NCBI GenBank assembly: GCA_943735955.1
Contig: OX030969.1
Span: forward strand, 6,171,935 to 6,235,934
Source of the DNA: Piscicola geometra
Lineage: Eukaryota > Annelida > Clitellata > Hirudinida > Piscicolidae
Direction of reading: 5' to 3'
DNA length: 64,000 bases
How positions within the stretch are numbered: the stretch's first letter is position 1; each line of letters starts with the position of its first letter. Both the position numbers and the translations under genes were made by a program. Shown here in pieces: positions 21,560 to 46,540 of the stretch. Below the pieces are notes generated by a model. That model did not search any database. It was not told the origin of the DNA and worked only from the letters and a program-made list of their open reading frames with translations.

Positions 21560-24500
21560 GAACGATGATGATGATAGTATTAATTGTGGTGATGGTAGTA
21601 ATTATGGTATTAATTTTAGTATTGATGGTGCTGATGATGATGGTATTAATTTTGGTGGAGCTGATGATGATGGTGGTAGTGCTGATGATGATGGTGGTGG
21701 TGGTGCTGATAATGATGGTGGTGGTGGTGCTGATGATGATGGTGGTGGTGGTGCTGATAATGATGGTGGTGGTGGTGCTGATGATGATGGTGGTGGTGGT
21801 GCTGATGATGGTGGTGGTGATGGTGCTGATGATGATGGTGGTGGTAGGAGTGGAAAGAAGATGATGATGATGATGACAACGGTTGTAATGAAGATGATTA
21901 AAATGTTATGGCGAAACTGATTATTATGATAATGATTGCTAAAATCATTTTTAATACTGTTATCATTTTAATTATTTCTTTGTTATATTACAGTTTATTA
22001 TTATAATAATTTTTTCGACAAAGTTTAAATCTTCAGTTTAATTCGTGTCTCTGAATACTGAAAACTGTTTAATATGCTTTTATAAAATAGAGAAAAATCT
22101 TTATTATTTTTATTATTGTTTTTTTAATATTTTTATTATTGTTTTTATTTTTTTTTTTCTTTGTTTTATTTTCATTATTGTTATTAGAATATTATTAGAA
22201 TAGAATATTTTCAAAGCAGTTTCAGTATAAACAAACAAAAGGCTTATAAACGTAAAAAACGTGTGAAATCTGGAAAAAAACAAAAAAAAACTGAAATATA
22301 TTTTACAAAATTCTTTTTTCTTTGTTTGTTTCACAGTTTTGTTTAAAAAAATGATTTTGAAAAATATTTCCAACAGCAATCTTGTATGCTGAATCGTGAC
22401 CTGGGTTCTGAGATTAGAGATTTTATTAATTGAGAAGAAGGATAAATGAAATTCGCAGTATTTAAATAAAATAAAATTTAAATAAATGAAAAAATAGATA
22501 AATGGAAATTGTATAAAATATTTTTAAAATAAAATATTTTTGGGAAAAAATGAAACTATAAATGTATTCAAGTATAAAAAAGTTAAATAAAAGCTGAATA
22601 GTTATATTTGCATAAAAAATATTTATTTTTATTGTTAAAAATGGAAAAAAGTTATATTTATTGAAAAAACTCAAATTTGAATATAAAAAGATTGAACAAA
22701 CATATCGACGAAAAGAAGCTCTCAGACTGAATTGCTTTGGTTTTGCTCGTGAGGCTGCATAGATTTCAAAAATGAGAATTTTTCAGAAAAAACGATTTTC
22801 GTTTTGCTTTAAACGTGAAATTTTTTAATTTTTAAATTTATATTTTAAATTGTTACCTAAAGATTTTTTAATCTAATAAATACGTATTCCATTTCATTTA
22901 GTTTTCAATTTAATTAATTTACTTTAATGATTTTTTTCCATTTTAAAAATGTCGATTTCAAAAATTCTGAAGCATAAAATCTATTTTTATTTCGGGAAAA
23001 AATTTAAACACTGTAATGAAATAATCGATGAATGTTTAAATAAAACTGCAGTTACAATAATAAAATGTGTTTTAAAAGTGTTTTAATAATAATAATAATG
23101 ATGAAACCAACAACAAGTACTCAACTATGGAAATGATTGAATGGCTCACGCATTATGCCAGGGAAGAAATTATGCGAGAAAAATGAAAAAGTTCAAATAC
23201 TTTTGAGAGTGGAGAAAAACAATCTATGAATATCAAAACCATGGAAGCAACGTCGACTTTGAAGTGGACCTTTTGAATACATAATGAGGTTTCATGAATA
23301 ATTAAGTTTTGAATATTGAATAAGTTTTTACAGTTACCAATTGTTTGAAAAATTTTGTTTTTAATTTAAAATGAATGAAAAATGATGAATATGAGCCTGA
23401 GTGTGTAATGGAACTTTACTAAAGTACAGAAAAAACTAAAAGCCCAAAAAAAACAGAAAATTTTATTTATCTACTTGTTGAATAAAAAACAAACATTAAT
23501 AATGAATTTTAATTATAAAATAATAAAAAAATTAGTTTGCATTGCAACAGCAAGAACAACAACCAATTCAGAATTCAACAAGACAGGGTTTTGAAAAAAA
23601 CAAGACAAAATTATGGTTTTCAATATTTAATAACCCCTTTTCAAATAAATTAGATTTTTCAGTTTAATAATTTAAGTAAAAATTGTTTTGAAAAAAAATA
23701 TGGCGGTTGGTAAATTGTAATAACGTTTTTCAAAAAATTAAAAAAAAATTATTTAAAAAATACTCTAATGTCCTAAATTTTTCAAGTTTGAAAAATGCAA
23801 CAAAAAAACAATTAAAAATATTTTTCAAAGGAAAAATGAATAAGTGAGAAAAAGTTTGATTTAGCAAAAATAATATTATTTCTGACATAAGTGGTTACAA
23901 GAGGTTTCATACCTTAATGAGGCATCGCTGTAAGGATAAAATAGTTTTTTTTTATTTTCAAAACGAGGAAGAAAAAATGATTGGGTAAAAAATGATACCC
24001 TTTATCGTATTTGAAAAAAAATTAGTAATAATAATTTTTTTTTTATAGCCCAAAAAAGAGTTATGTAATAATGATAAAAATAAGAAAAACATTTAACAGA
24101 TGATGAGGATGAGGGGGATGAGGGGGATGATGATGCTGATGCTGATGATGATGATGATGATGTTGATGATGATGCTGGGGTCTTAAGCGTCTACTTACAA
24201 GAATATTCTGTTTAATGAGCGTCTCAAATGACAATAAAAAGAATAAAAATCCAAATAATAACTTAAAATATGAAAAATAGATAATAATATGATTGCAAAT
24301 TCAGGTTATAAACAAACATACTATTCTAGGGAAAGCCGCCAATACATTTACTAATTTTATTTATAATTTTATTCCTTCTAAATTGTATTAATAATTAAAT
24401 AAACTAAATAAATTTAAATAGTGGAACAATCATAATTATTTCCACTTGTTTCCACACCACGGTCCTAAAATCATTTAAACTGTTGTAGAATTGCCCAAGT

Positions 24501-24965
24501 CTTCCATAGAACTTGAGGGTTCCGCAACTACTACTATCATCACTCGTACTTTTACTTTCTTTCTGTTTATTTCTTCAGTTTTTCTTATTTTTGAAATTAG
24601 TAATATTATTATATTTTAAAATATTTATCACTTTTTATTTTAAAATATTTATTATTATTTGTTTTAAAATATATATTCTTATTTGTTTTATTATTATTTT
24701 TTTTCAGTTTGTTCTCCTCATTAGCCGTATCATCGCAATGCTTTTCGAAGGATTATTTATAATGAGACTGCGGTGGTGATGATGATAGTAGTCGTTGTGG
24801 AGGTGGTCTTGATGATAGTATGAGTCGTTGTGGAGGTGGTGATGATGATAGTAGTCGTTGTGAAGGTGGTGATGATGATAGTATTTGAAATTGTGGAGGG
24901 TTGATGAGTTTTGAATTTTGTGTTTATGCTTTCGTGACAGCTTTTGTTTTATAAAGTTTTAGTTT
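19961..24965. other. Intergenic region between the two minus-strand genes
   Basis: AT-rich DNA presumably holding the 5' flank of the protease gene and the 3' flank of the Cys-rich membrane protein gene. Apart from simple repeats (a GAT/GGT array at 21470-21850, short ATC runs near 20330-20400 and 20780-20850, and a GAT patch near 24100-24180) I see no coding exon or RNA gene. Confidence 0.6.
21470..21850. repeat. (GAT)n passing into GATGGTGGTGGTGCT repeat
   Basis: About 30 perfect GAT units followed by a diverged array with an approximately 30-bp period of GATGATGATGGTGGTGGTGGTGCT type. Intergenic. Confidence 0.93.
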
Positions 24966-36920
<11,955 letters not shown>

Positions 36921-36967
36921 TACAATATTTATGATCTTTTCTTTGGCTATTTATAATCTTTGTATTT

Positions 36968-36975
36968 TATTTATA
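36968..36975 (-). promoter_or_regulatory. TATA-like box upstream of the Cys-rich gene
   Basis: TATAAATA on the minus strand about 50 bases before the first ATG of the 400-codon open first exon; a second copy lies at 36948-36955. In such AT-rich DNA this may be chance. Confidence 0.2.
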
Positions 36976-37243
36976 GTTTTTGGTTTTACATTCACGATTC
37001 TTGGGGTAATCGTCGTTTATTCTTTTTGTTTTTGAGAGCTTTAGATGTTCACATTTTATCTTCATTTTTCCATTTTTTTGAATTTCATTTTCATCTCTAT
37101 TTTCTCACCTGTGTATTTTTTGTTTTGGTAATAAAATGCAATTTTTAAAACAGTTAAGATCTTTACATTTTGTAATATTTACTTAATGAACTAATAAAAA
37201 TGTGTTTTCTAACTAATAATTTATTCAACGTTTGAATTCATAT
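36976..37243. other. Short AT-rich spacer left of the piggyBac insertion
   Basis: No coding signal. It ends at the TTAA target duplication at 37244-37247. Confidence 0.6.
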
Positions 37244-39619
37244 TTAACCCATTAACGCATACTGTCCTTTTTTAAGGACAGCAATAAAAAGTTTTTTTAA
37301 TAATAGTTATCTTGATTATATTTATTATCTTTGCAGCTAATCCTGTCCTATATAAACTGAAGTCTTTGTTAAAAATTTTTTTGTGATTTGAAATTGATAG
37401 ATTGTTTCGATATTCTGATTTTTCAAGGCGATAACTAAATTTTTTGTGTTTTTGTCATGGCTCATGAAAAAAAGTTAGTTATAATTTTATTTAATGTCTA
37501 CCATTCATAATGTATAATAATATTTCATTGTTATTCATTCTTATATCTTTATTTAAAATAAATTTTATTTTACATGTAATATTATTTCCAAAAACTGTGT
37601 TTTATTGAGTGTCCTTTTTTAAGGACACTATGCAGTAATACTGATGGTAAAAACAATTATTTTCAGATTCGCTCTTCATGAAGTCCTTAGTATTTTGGAA
37701 GATGACAATGATTTCTTTTCAGCAGATATAGTCATGATTCCTCCTACTGACCCAAACTGCTCTGATGAGGATAGTGGACCCGAGGATGGTGAAGGTACTC
37801 TAGATAATTTATCAAGAAACCAGCTAAATGCAGAAGCAGAAATAGTAATTTCCAAAATTGGGGAAGAGAAAACCACTATAAGTAGAGAAGAAACTGCTGT
37901 AAAAAGGCCAGCTAAAAAAATTAAAATTGATCGGAGATGGACCAAAAAAGACATTACTACTGGATTATTGGCAGATAATAGTTCAGAGGACAAACCAAAT
38001 TTAGAAAACATGTCTCCTCTCACATTGTTTAATTTATTTTTGGATGTACCAGTCATCAAGCTAATAACAGACATGTCAAATTTATATGCCAGCCAAAAAC
38101 TAAAACAGCTGAATGCTACTGAAAATGAATATAGAGTGGTGCTGGCTATACTCATGCTTTCAGGTTATGTTCCTTTGGCAAACCGCAGGATGTACTGGGA
38201 ACAGAGCGACGATGTACACAATCTAGCTGTAAGCAATGCTATGACTGTCAACAGATTTGAAGAGTTATTAAGATATTTGCATTGCAATGACAACGAGAAA
38301 ATTAATAAGTTAGACAAGATGGCCAAAGTGCGTCCATTATTTGATGCTATGAATGAAAGATTTCTCAAATTTTGGCCCAAAGAATGTCATTTGGCGATTG
38401 ATGAATCAATGGTGCCATATTATGGAAGGCATTCATCAAAACAGTTTATCAGAGGAAAACCCATAAGGTTTGGATATAAAGTTTGGTGCTTAAATAATAG
38501 GCTTGGGTATTTGGTAAATTGTAACCCGTATCAAGGAGCCTCTGAAGAGTTCAATAGCGAATTAGGACTTGGTGGATCGGTGGTATCTAAACTAATAAAA
38601 TGCTTACCAAAAGACACTCCATTTGAGTTATATTTTGATAATTTCTTCACCTCTTTTAGGTTGATTGAACAGTTAAAAAATAATAATATATTTGCAACTG
38701 GCACAGTTAGAAAAAACCGGATAGAAAAATGTCCAATTCAAGATGTTGAAATAATGAAAAAAAAGCCAAGAGGAGAATATGACTATTTATTGGATGAAGA
38801 ATCGAATATCATTGTGGTAAGGTGGAATGATAATAGCGTTGTTACTTTACTTTCAAGTAATCATGGAGTGGAGCCTATAAAAGAGGTGAAAAGATGGTCA
38901 GCATCTCAAAAAAAACATGTCCAAATTCCACAGCCTTTCCTTATAAACCGATATAATCATTACATGGGTGGAACGGACCAAATGGATAAAAATATTGAAA
39001 ATGTTAGAATAAATATAAGGCTAAAAAAGTGGTGGTGGCCTTTATTTGGTTTTTTAATTGATGCCTCTGTCCACAATGCCTGGTGCATTTTTAAAAAGTA
39101 TAATAAAAATGAAAAATTTACATGTGTGCAGTTTAGACGTCAGGTTGTGAAATCAATTCTAGGCCAAATTGATGTGAGTTTTTATTATTATTCATGTTAA
39201 ACTGAAATATTTATAATTTTTTCATATGGTTTCAAACAGATCAAAAAAGAAAAAAAAGGATCCATGAATTTAGCTAAAAGCGTGATTGCAGATGTCCGAT
39301 ACGATGAAAAAGATCATTTTATTGGTAAAATTGAAGATGGCCAAAAAAGATGCAAGCAATGTGGAAAGAAAGTGGAAAAGAAATGCCTTAAATGTAATGT
39401 AGCTTTACATTTGGAGTGCTTCAGCATCTACCACGAATCGTGATTACCGTCGGTAGCAATGCATAGCGTCCTTTTTTAAGGACATTTTTTATTTTCATCA
39501 TAACTTTTTTTGTATAAAATATTTCAGACTAATTTTTTGATTTTATTTGTTAGAATCGGGTTTTCAATAAAATGTTAAAAAATTAATTAATTCCTTTGAG
39601 TCATGCGTTAATGGGTTAA
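37244..39619 (+). mobile_element. piggyBac-family DNA transposon, apparently intact
   Basis: The element spans 37248-39615 (2,368 bp) between TTAA target duplications at 37244-37247 and 39616-39619. Both ends carry the perfect 13-bp inverted repeat CCCATTAACGCAT. The TTAA target is diagnostic of piggyBac. An inverted motif, GTCC-TTTTTTAA-GGAC, occurs three times: near the left end (37264-37279), in the transposase intron (37611-37626) and near the right end (39468-39483). The single transposase gene has all expected parts, so the copy could be autonomous; activity is not shown. Confidence 0.95.
37457..39443 (+). CDS. piggyBac transposase, three exons, full length
   Basis: Exons 37457-37473, 37667-39173 and 39240-39443 give 576 codons including the stop. 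The short first exon (MAHEKK) joins at phase 2 to FALHEVLSILEDD, a typical piggyBac N-terminus. An alternative Met at 37644 would read through the acceptor. The catalytic core shows AIDESMVPYYGRH with RGKPIRFGYK, LYFDNFFTS, and GGTDQMDKN with RIKKWWWPLF-like sequence and DASVHNAW. These carry the conserved acidic residues of the DDE/DDD family. Exon 3 adds the C-terminal zinc-binding Cys/His domain (RCKQCGKKVEKKCLKCNVAL, HLECFSIYH), which binds the element ends in piggyBac. Without the last intron removed (donor GTGAGT at 39174, acceptor CAG ending 39239) the protein would stop before this domain. Confidence 0.93.
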
Positions 39620-39620
39620 T

Positions 39621-39966
<346 letters not shown>

Positions 39967-41534
39967 GTAGCAAGACGATGAAAGAACACATTATCTATCC
40001 ACCGTGAAATTATCTTCTGAATAAATAACAAAACAAATAAACATTAGAACGTCGCATTGTAAATGTTTTTCTAATTAACTCTAGTCAATTATTTGTATAA
40101 CATTTTGAAACAATTAAAGAAAAAGGGAGAGTCTTTTAGCTTAAGTAAATTTCAAAATGTTCAACAGGATTTTCCAATCACATTCTAACTTTGAAATTCA
40201 ATTTTTTTTTCTCCGGAAAGTTTGTTTTTCTAAAATGAATTGTTTTTCATTAAGCTCATTAGCGCAGTAAAGGTTTTTCTTGAAGGAAAAAACGTTCAAA
40301 AATCAATCAAAAACCACTGTAAAAACAATAAAATGTATGAAAAAAAAAATCAATTAATTTTTCAACCGTTAAGCAATTGTTTAGAACTTGGAAGTTTCAC
40401 CCTTAATGTAAAATATTATTGACTATGAAAACGGCTGCAATTACGATTCTCTAGCTCCAAGGGAGAAAAATGATTTATTACTGAAAATAAAAAAATACTT
40501 TTAATGATGTTCAGACTTTTTAATTTTTTATTAATTTTTTACAGATATTTTTCAGTGCATTGTAAAAAAAATAGCAATCAAAATGCTTTTCCACTCAAAA
40601 CCCGCGGAAAGGTCACGACCGAAAGTCATTTTTATTTGTTTTGAAAAACGTTTTTCCCCAAATAACTTTTTTTCCCTCCGGAAAAATAAACATATGGAAA
40701 CTTAATTGAAAATAGTTTTGAAGTACTTTTTTTAAATAGTTATTTGAAAATTTATTATTATTTCTTCAAATTATATTTTTTTATCTGAAAGTCTAGTTTG
40801 GAAGTCGATTTAAAACACCACCTGTATATCGTGGTATCATGAAAATAATCTATTACACATTTTATAAACTATTATTTTTTATTAAAAGAAGAAAAATTAT
40901 AATATTACTACCAATAAAAATAAAAATAAATATATAACAATAAATGAAATATTAAAAACTCAACACAATCTCGAAGGCTTTTGATAATTATGATAAAGTC
41001 CCATTTTTTTACTTTTTTTTATTCTTCACATTAAGTTTTAATGTCACTAAAATTTTTCAAATTTTGCTTAGAATAGTTTTTCACAATTACGTAGTGTAAT
41101 AAAGTTTTTGTGTGTACTCTTTTCAAGATTTTTTTACTTCAATTTTGCAGCTATTAAATGAAATTTTGTTTTTATCCACCATTTTAACTGTTATTTAAGT
41201 GAATTAATTTGAAAAATAAAACAAAAATTGTAAAAAGTTAAACAAGTCCACGTTTTTTCTCATTGTTTGAGATGATGAGTTTTTTTCTTGACTGTGGATA
41301 AATAATCTTCACATTAACTAATTTTTCTAATGCCTTAGTAAATGATGCATAGACATAAAAAGCAAAAAAAAAATTACAAATTTGATATACCACTAGAAAT
41401 GGAAAAAAAATTTAGTTTTCCAAAAAACGTTTGAAAAACTGGAAAAGTATTTTTACGAATTTTGAAAAAAGAAGATGCTTGAAGAATACGTCAAGCGTTA
41501 ATCTTTTGTGAAGCAGAATATTCAGTGTTCAAAG
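39967..41534. other. AT-rich non-coding DNA
   Basis: No convincing exon on either strand and no repeat of note. Confidence 0.55.
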
Positions 41535-41978
41535 GATGGATGGATGGATGGATGGATGGATGGATGGATGGATGGATGGATGGATGGATGGATGGATGGA
41601 TGGATGGATGGATGGATGGATGGATGGATGGATGGATGGATGGATGGATGGATGGATGGATGGATGGATGGATGGATGGATGGATGGATGGATGGATGGA
41701 TGGATGGATGGATGGATGGATGGATGGATGGATGGATGGATGGATGGATGGATGGATGGATGGATGGATGGATGGATGGATGGATGGATGGATGGATGGA
41801 TGGATGGATGGATGGATGGATGGATGGATGGATGGATGGATGGATGGATGGATGGATGGATGGATGGATGGATGGATGGATGGATGGATGGATGGATGGA
41901 TGGATGGATGGATGGATGGATGGATGGATGGATGGATGGATGGATGGATGGATGGATGGATGGATGGATGGATGGATA
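41535..41978. repeat. (GGAT)n tetranucleotide array, 444 bp
   Basis: Essentially perfect GGAT/ATGG units. The MDGW-repeat ORFs in all frames follow from the 4-bp period. Confidence 0.97.
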
Positions 41979-42558
41979 AGGTTACTAAAAAGGAATAAAC
42001 GAATCAGAAGGGGATGAATAGTTTAATGTAAGAATTTCTTTTCATTATTTAAAGTCGAGAACAAAACAGAGTAATTCCGCAGGCTTCAAATGAAAAAATT
42101 CTCAAGCATTTAAACTGCATCTCATAAAGACTCTCAGAATCTACCTATTAAAAAGTTTTACTTTTAGATTTGCAAAACTTTTTGAACCTTCAGAGTTTGA
42201 GGTTTTTACGGAAGTAGTGCTTACAAAAATTTTCATTATCAAAAAAATTTTCACTAAATTAAATAAAAAAAAACATTTCTTCACTGAGCTTCATGGTTTG
42301 AAGATGTTTTAAATATTCTATAAAAAATAACTCGAAAACTGTTCAAAAACGTTTAAAAAAACATTAAAGCGTCTGTGCTTCACTCGCGTTTTTTTCAATT
42401 CAAGTTTTTTTTTGACAAATTTTAAGATTCAGTCAAAACTTGATCAAAATGGTTTTTAAAGAAAAGTTTTAAACATTATTTTTATGTCCCTTGATAGTCT
42501 CAGGGTATTTGTCGTATATTTATTCAGACAATGTAATGCTATAAAAATGGAGACGACT

Positions 42559-42614
42559 TTAATGATGATGATGATGATGGCGATGACGATGATGATGAAG
42601 GTGATGATGATGGC

Positions 42615-42658
<44 letters not shown>
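42559..42658. repeat. (GAT)n array
   Basis: About 100 bp of GAT units with GGC/GAC interruptions. Confidence 0.9.
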
Positions 42659-42659
<1 letters not shown>

Positions 42660-42924
42660 AGTTCACAGGAGTGGAGGATGGAATGAGTGATGAGAGGTTT
42701 AAATTATTTAGGGAGTATTTAGACGAAGAAAAAACAGTAGTGAAAAAAAAATTTTTGCTAAACTTTTTAAACAGAAGATATTCCTTCTTTAATAATATTA
42801 ATTTCACTGTTTGTATTATTTTGTATTCTTTAACTCTTCACGACTTTAGTGAATACTTGGATATAATTTCAAAGTATTTTCGAGTAGATTTGAAGTATTT
42901 TACAAATATTTTGTGGTATTTAAA

Positions 42925-43310
42925 GTATTTGAAAATAGATTTAAAAGTATTTCAAAATAGATTTAAAAGTATTTCAAAATAGATTTAAAAGTATTTCAAA
43001 ATAGATTTAAAAGTATTTCAAAATAGATTTAAAAGTATTTGAAAATAGATTTAAAAGTATTTCAAAAGAGATTTAAAAGTATTTCAAAATAGATTTAAAA
43101 GTATTTGAAAATAGATTTAAAAGTATTTCAAAAGAGATTTAAAAGTATTTCAAAAGAGATTTAAAAGTATTTCAAAATAGATTTAAAAGTATTTCAAAAT
43201 AGATTTAAAAGTATTTCAAAAGAGATTTAAAAGTATTTCAAAATAGATTTAAAAGTATTTCAAAATAGATTTAAAAGTATTTTGAATAGATTTAAAAGTA
43301 TTCAAAATCT
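42925..43310. repeat. 22-bp minisatellite (AAAATAGATTTAAAAGTATTTC)
   Basis: About 17 tandem units. Variants differ at one or two positions (AAAAGAG for AAAATAG, GAAAATAG for CAAAATAG) and are partly ordered in blocks, suggesting recent multi-unit duplication. Degenerate TTTGAAGTATTTT sequence to the left (42860-42925) looks like older units. Confidence 0.93.
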
Positions 43311-43319
43311 GAATGATAG

Positions 43320-44220
43320 AAAGCGTATGGGGGTGGAGGGGAGGGAGGGTTTGTCGGCGCGGAAAGATTAGAAGGGAGTTTGGGTGATTATGGAAGCGAA
43401 TCTCTGAGGAATCGTTTTGAAGAATTAAATGTTGGATTTTAGAGAGATGGAGAGAAGAGGGAAGAGAATGAAGGTAAAGTGAAAAAATGGGGGAAGAAAA
43501 TTGGAAAAATAAAGAAATGTCAAATTAAAACTATTTTGCTAGATCGATTAAATTATTTTTCAATGTCAAATTTAAATATGGAAATTATGAATATAGACTC
43601 TAAAAGTATTCATTTGAAAATATTTTTGAAATGTCAATTGAATCTTGGCTTATATTAAAAAACGCAAGAGTGGCATCTAAAGCAGAGTTTTATAGGTTAA
43701 TAATAATAGAAAAAATAGAAGAAAACAAAATAGAAAAAAGAAAAAGATAGAAAACCAGAAAAAAAACAAAAAAAAGCAAAAATAGGGAAAGGGGGAATAG
43801 GGGAAAAGAAAGAGGGAGAGAAGGAAGAAGTGTGATCGAAATACAGGTCGGTGGTGTTGAAACTGAAATGAGTTTAAACGACGCTATAAAATAAAGTATA
43901 GAAACACTAAAATAAATACTAAATGTTTATTACGAATAATAATTACGTGATATATGGAAAATAATATTAATAATTTATTAATAATAAGTTCATTGATCGG
44001 CATCCTTTCAATTAAGGATCATAAGAGTTGAAGAATAAAGAGAATAAAAAGGAATAACAGTAAATAATAATAAGAACAATGATAATAATAATAATATTAT
44101 TAATAATAATAATATATTATAATATATTATAAAAGGAATAGCAGTGAATAATAATTGTATTCAGCCGTCAATCCATCACTCTACTTTTTCATGTGTTCAT
44201 TGATTCATTTAAAATCTTCT
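43320..44220. other. Purine-rich to AT-rich non-coding DNA
   Basis: GA-rich patches (43325-43360, 43440-43500, 43700-43840) and AT runs. No coding signal. Confidence 0.5.
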
Positions 44221-44221
44221 G

Positions 44222-44510
44222 TTCTTTCTTTTATTCATTCATCCATTAATCCACCTACCCACCCATCCATCAAACATCTTATTGAATTCACTCATCCATC
44301 CTTCCAACTATCCATCACTCTACCGTTTAGTTAATCACCATCAACCCATCCATCCATCCTCTTCCATCCTTCCATCCTCTCCCATCCATCCATGCTCTCC
44401 CATCCATCCATGCTCTCCCATCCATCCATCCTCTCTCATCCATCCATCCTCGTTTCATCCATCCATCTTCGTTTCATTCATCCATCCTCGTTCCATCCAT
44501 CTATCAAATT
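44222..44510. repeat. ATCC-type degenerate array
   Basis: CATCCATCC units mixed with CTCTCCCATCCATCCATG higher-order units. Non-coding. Confidence 0.88.
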
Positions 44511-44861
44511 AAATATCCTTAAATGTTAATTAAGGCAATGAAAACTCGGGTTCCCTGAAGATTGCAAGCAGGAATATATTATTTTTGAACACTTTTTTGA
44601 CAGTTATATTCGGGAGCCACCACAAACGCTATCTCGCCGTAAATTCAAACGAATTTGTTTTTCTGAGATCTCTCAAGTTTGAGTTTAATTAAAAAAGAAA
44701 ATATGGGTAAAAAAAAGTTTTTAAATTTTAAACAAAGCGCGAAGTTTCTTTTTGTTTTATAAACTTTTTTATTTAATTTTTGTGCCAATTTATTCTAATG
44801 TTTAGAGCCCTTTCATCCCTTTCTTCTCGACCTGTATCATTTCATCTCTGAATAAAAAATT

Positions 44862-45092
44862 AAATTATTTAAATGGATAAAAAATTAAATTATTTAAATG
44901 GATAAAAAATTAAATTATTAAAATGGATAAAAAATTAAATTATTAAAATGGATAAAAAATTAAATTATTAAAATGGATAAAAAATTAAATTATTAAAATG
45001 GATAAAAAATTAAATTATTAAAATGGATAAAAAATTAAATTATTAAAATGGATAAAAAATTAAATTATTAAAATGGATAAAAAATTAAATAA
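44862..45092. repeat. 24-bp minisatellite (AAATTAAATTATTAAAATGGATAA)
   Basis: About ten tandem units; the first two carry TTT for TTA. Nearly identical in the rest. Confidence 0.93.
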
Positions 45093-45139
45093 CTGTTTTT
45101 TAAAAAAAATTAACTTTGAATTTTTTTATTAAACTCTTT

Positions 45140-45412
45140 AAAATTAAATTATTAAACTATTTAAAATTAAATTTTTGAACTATTCAAAATTAAATTATTA
45201 AACTATTTAAAATTAAGCTATTAAACTATTTAAAATTAAATTATTAAACATTTTTAAAGTTAATTTATTAAACTATTTAAAATTAAATTATTAAACTATT
45301 TAAAATTTAATTATTAAACTATTTAAAATTTAATTATTAAACTATTTAAAATTTAATTATTAAACTATTTAAAATTTAATTATTAAACCATTTAAAATTT
45401 AATTATTAAACT
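45140..45412. repeat. 22-bp minisatellite (AAATTAAATTATTAAACTATTT)
   Basis: About twelve units, sharing the AAATTAAATTATTAAA core with the 24-bp array just to the left. The two probably have a common origin. Confidence 0.9.
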
Positions 45413-45539
45413 ATATACATTTTTAAATATAGAAAAATCCGCGCAATAAGGGAATGAAAATTGCCTTAATTTAAATAATCGAATGATGCGCAGACGCTTT
45501 CTTGAAATTTTTAACAATAACCAGATTATCTCGGAAAGA

Positions 45540-45640
45540 AATCCCTCAGGGGGAGGTGAGTGAGGGTGGAGGAGGAGAGGGAAGAGAGGGAAAGGAAGGA
45601 AGAGAGGGAGGGGGGGAGATGAGATGGGGGTTGGGAACAG
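45540..45640. repeat. Purine-rich GAGGGA tract
   Basis: Irregular GGAG/GAGG sequence. The minus-strand ORF over it is a composition effect. Confidence 0.7.
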
Positions 45641-46011
45641 ATGGGAGTGGAGGGAAATAGATGAGGAAAAAAACAAGAAAAGTGATGCAATAAAATAAAG
45701 TGAAAATAATTTTTTTCTTAAATGGGGAAGAAGATCGTAATTAATTAAAAGCAAATTAGCAGAAAAAAGAAAAAAAAAGGAAGACGGAGAGAAAATGGAA
45801 GAGGAAATGAGTTCAGAAAAGATGAACCGAAATTGGAGTGAATATTTTATTGGATGGAAAGGAAAATGAAAAGATGATTCTTTAAATGAAGAAAGCTGGA
45901 AAGACCAAATGGAAAAGTTCAATTTGAAAGTGAAGGCAAGGCGAAAGGTTGGTGCGGAAGAAGAGGTTTATTTTCATAAAATCGTGTGTTTTATGGGTGG
46001 GAGGTGTGGCT

Positions 46012-46130
46012 TGTGGTGAAATATAGGTGGTTTGCGGTGAAATATCGGTGATTTTTTGTGAAATATAGGTGGTTTATGGTGAAATATAGGTGGTTTATGG
46101 TGAAATATAGGTGGTTTGTGGTGAAATAAA
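46012..46130. repeat. 21-bp tandem repeat (GAAATATAGGTGGTTTATGGT)
   Basis: About five and a half units with minor variants. Non-coding. Confidence 0.88.
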
Positions 46131-46414
46131 ATGGGTTCAAAATGAAGAATGGGTGGTTCAGAAAGGAAATGTTATCAGGAAAGAGTGAGTTTTGCTGGAG
46201 GAAGAATTGCGCTTTAGATGTTTGCCGAGGGACGAATGGGTCGTGATGTGGGAGCGCTGTTTGATGGGGCAGTGGGTGTGCTTTACGAGGGAGATTGGGG
46301 AGTTTATGTGGATAGATTGGCGAATTGATGGGTCTGCAAGCATGCACTTTTATGCGTGTGCGCCCTAAAAAGAAGGTAAAGGGGCCTTAAAGTGTGGCAT
46401 CGGGTTTTATTATG

Positions 46415-46540
46415 GTGGTTTCATGGTGGGCTTTACATGGGTGGGTTTGGTGGAAGGGTGGGTTTACATGGGTGGGTTTGGTGGAAGGATGGGTTTACAT
46501 GGGTGGGTTTGGTGGAAGGATGGGTTTACATGGGTGGGTT
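46415..46540. repeat. 32-bp tandem repeat (TTTACATGGGTGGGTTTGGTGGAAGGATGGG)
   Basis: Three to four near-identical units of about 31-32 bp. Confidence 0.85.

Noticed and set aside
24480..24530. Alternative last exon of the Cys-rich gene ending in EDLGNSTTV and a stop
   Set aside because: The phase would fit, but it has almost no pyrimidine tract; exon 24966-25198 also fits the phase, has a better acceptor and ends in a membrane segment.
37644..37666. Start of the piggyBac transposase at Met 37644
   Set aside because: This stretch ends in TTTTCAG, an acceptor; the 17-nt exon at 37457 joins in phase and gives a family-like N-terminus.
41508..42017. MDGW-repeat ORFs in three frames, also at 58942
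   Set aside because: A 4-bp repeat without stops is open in every frame; there is no start context, no splice sites and no unique sequence.
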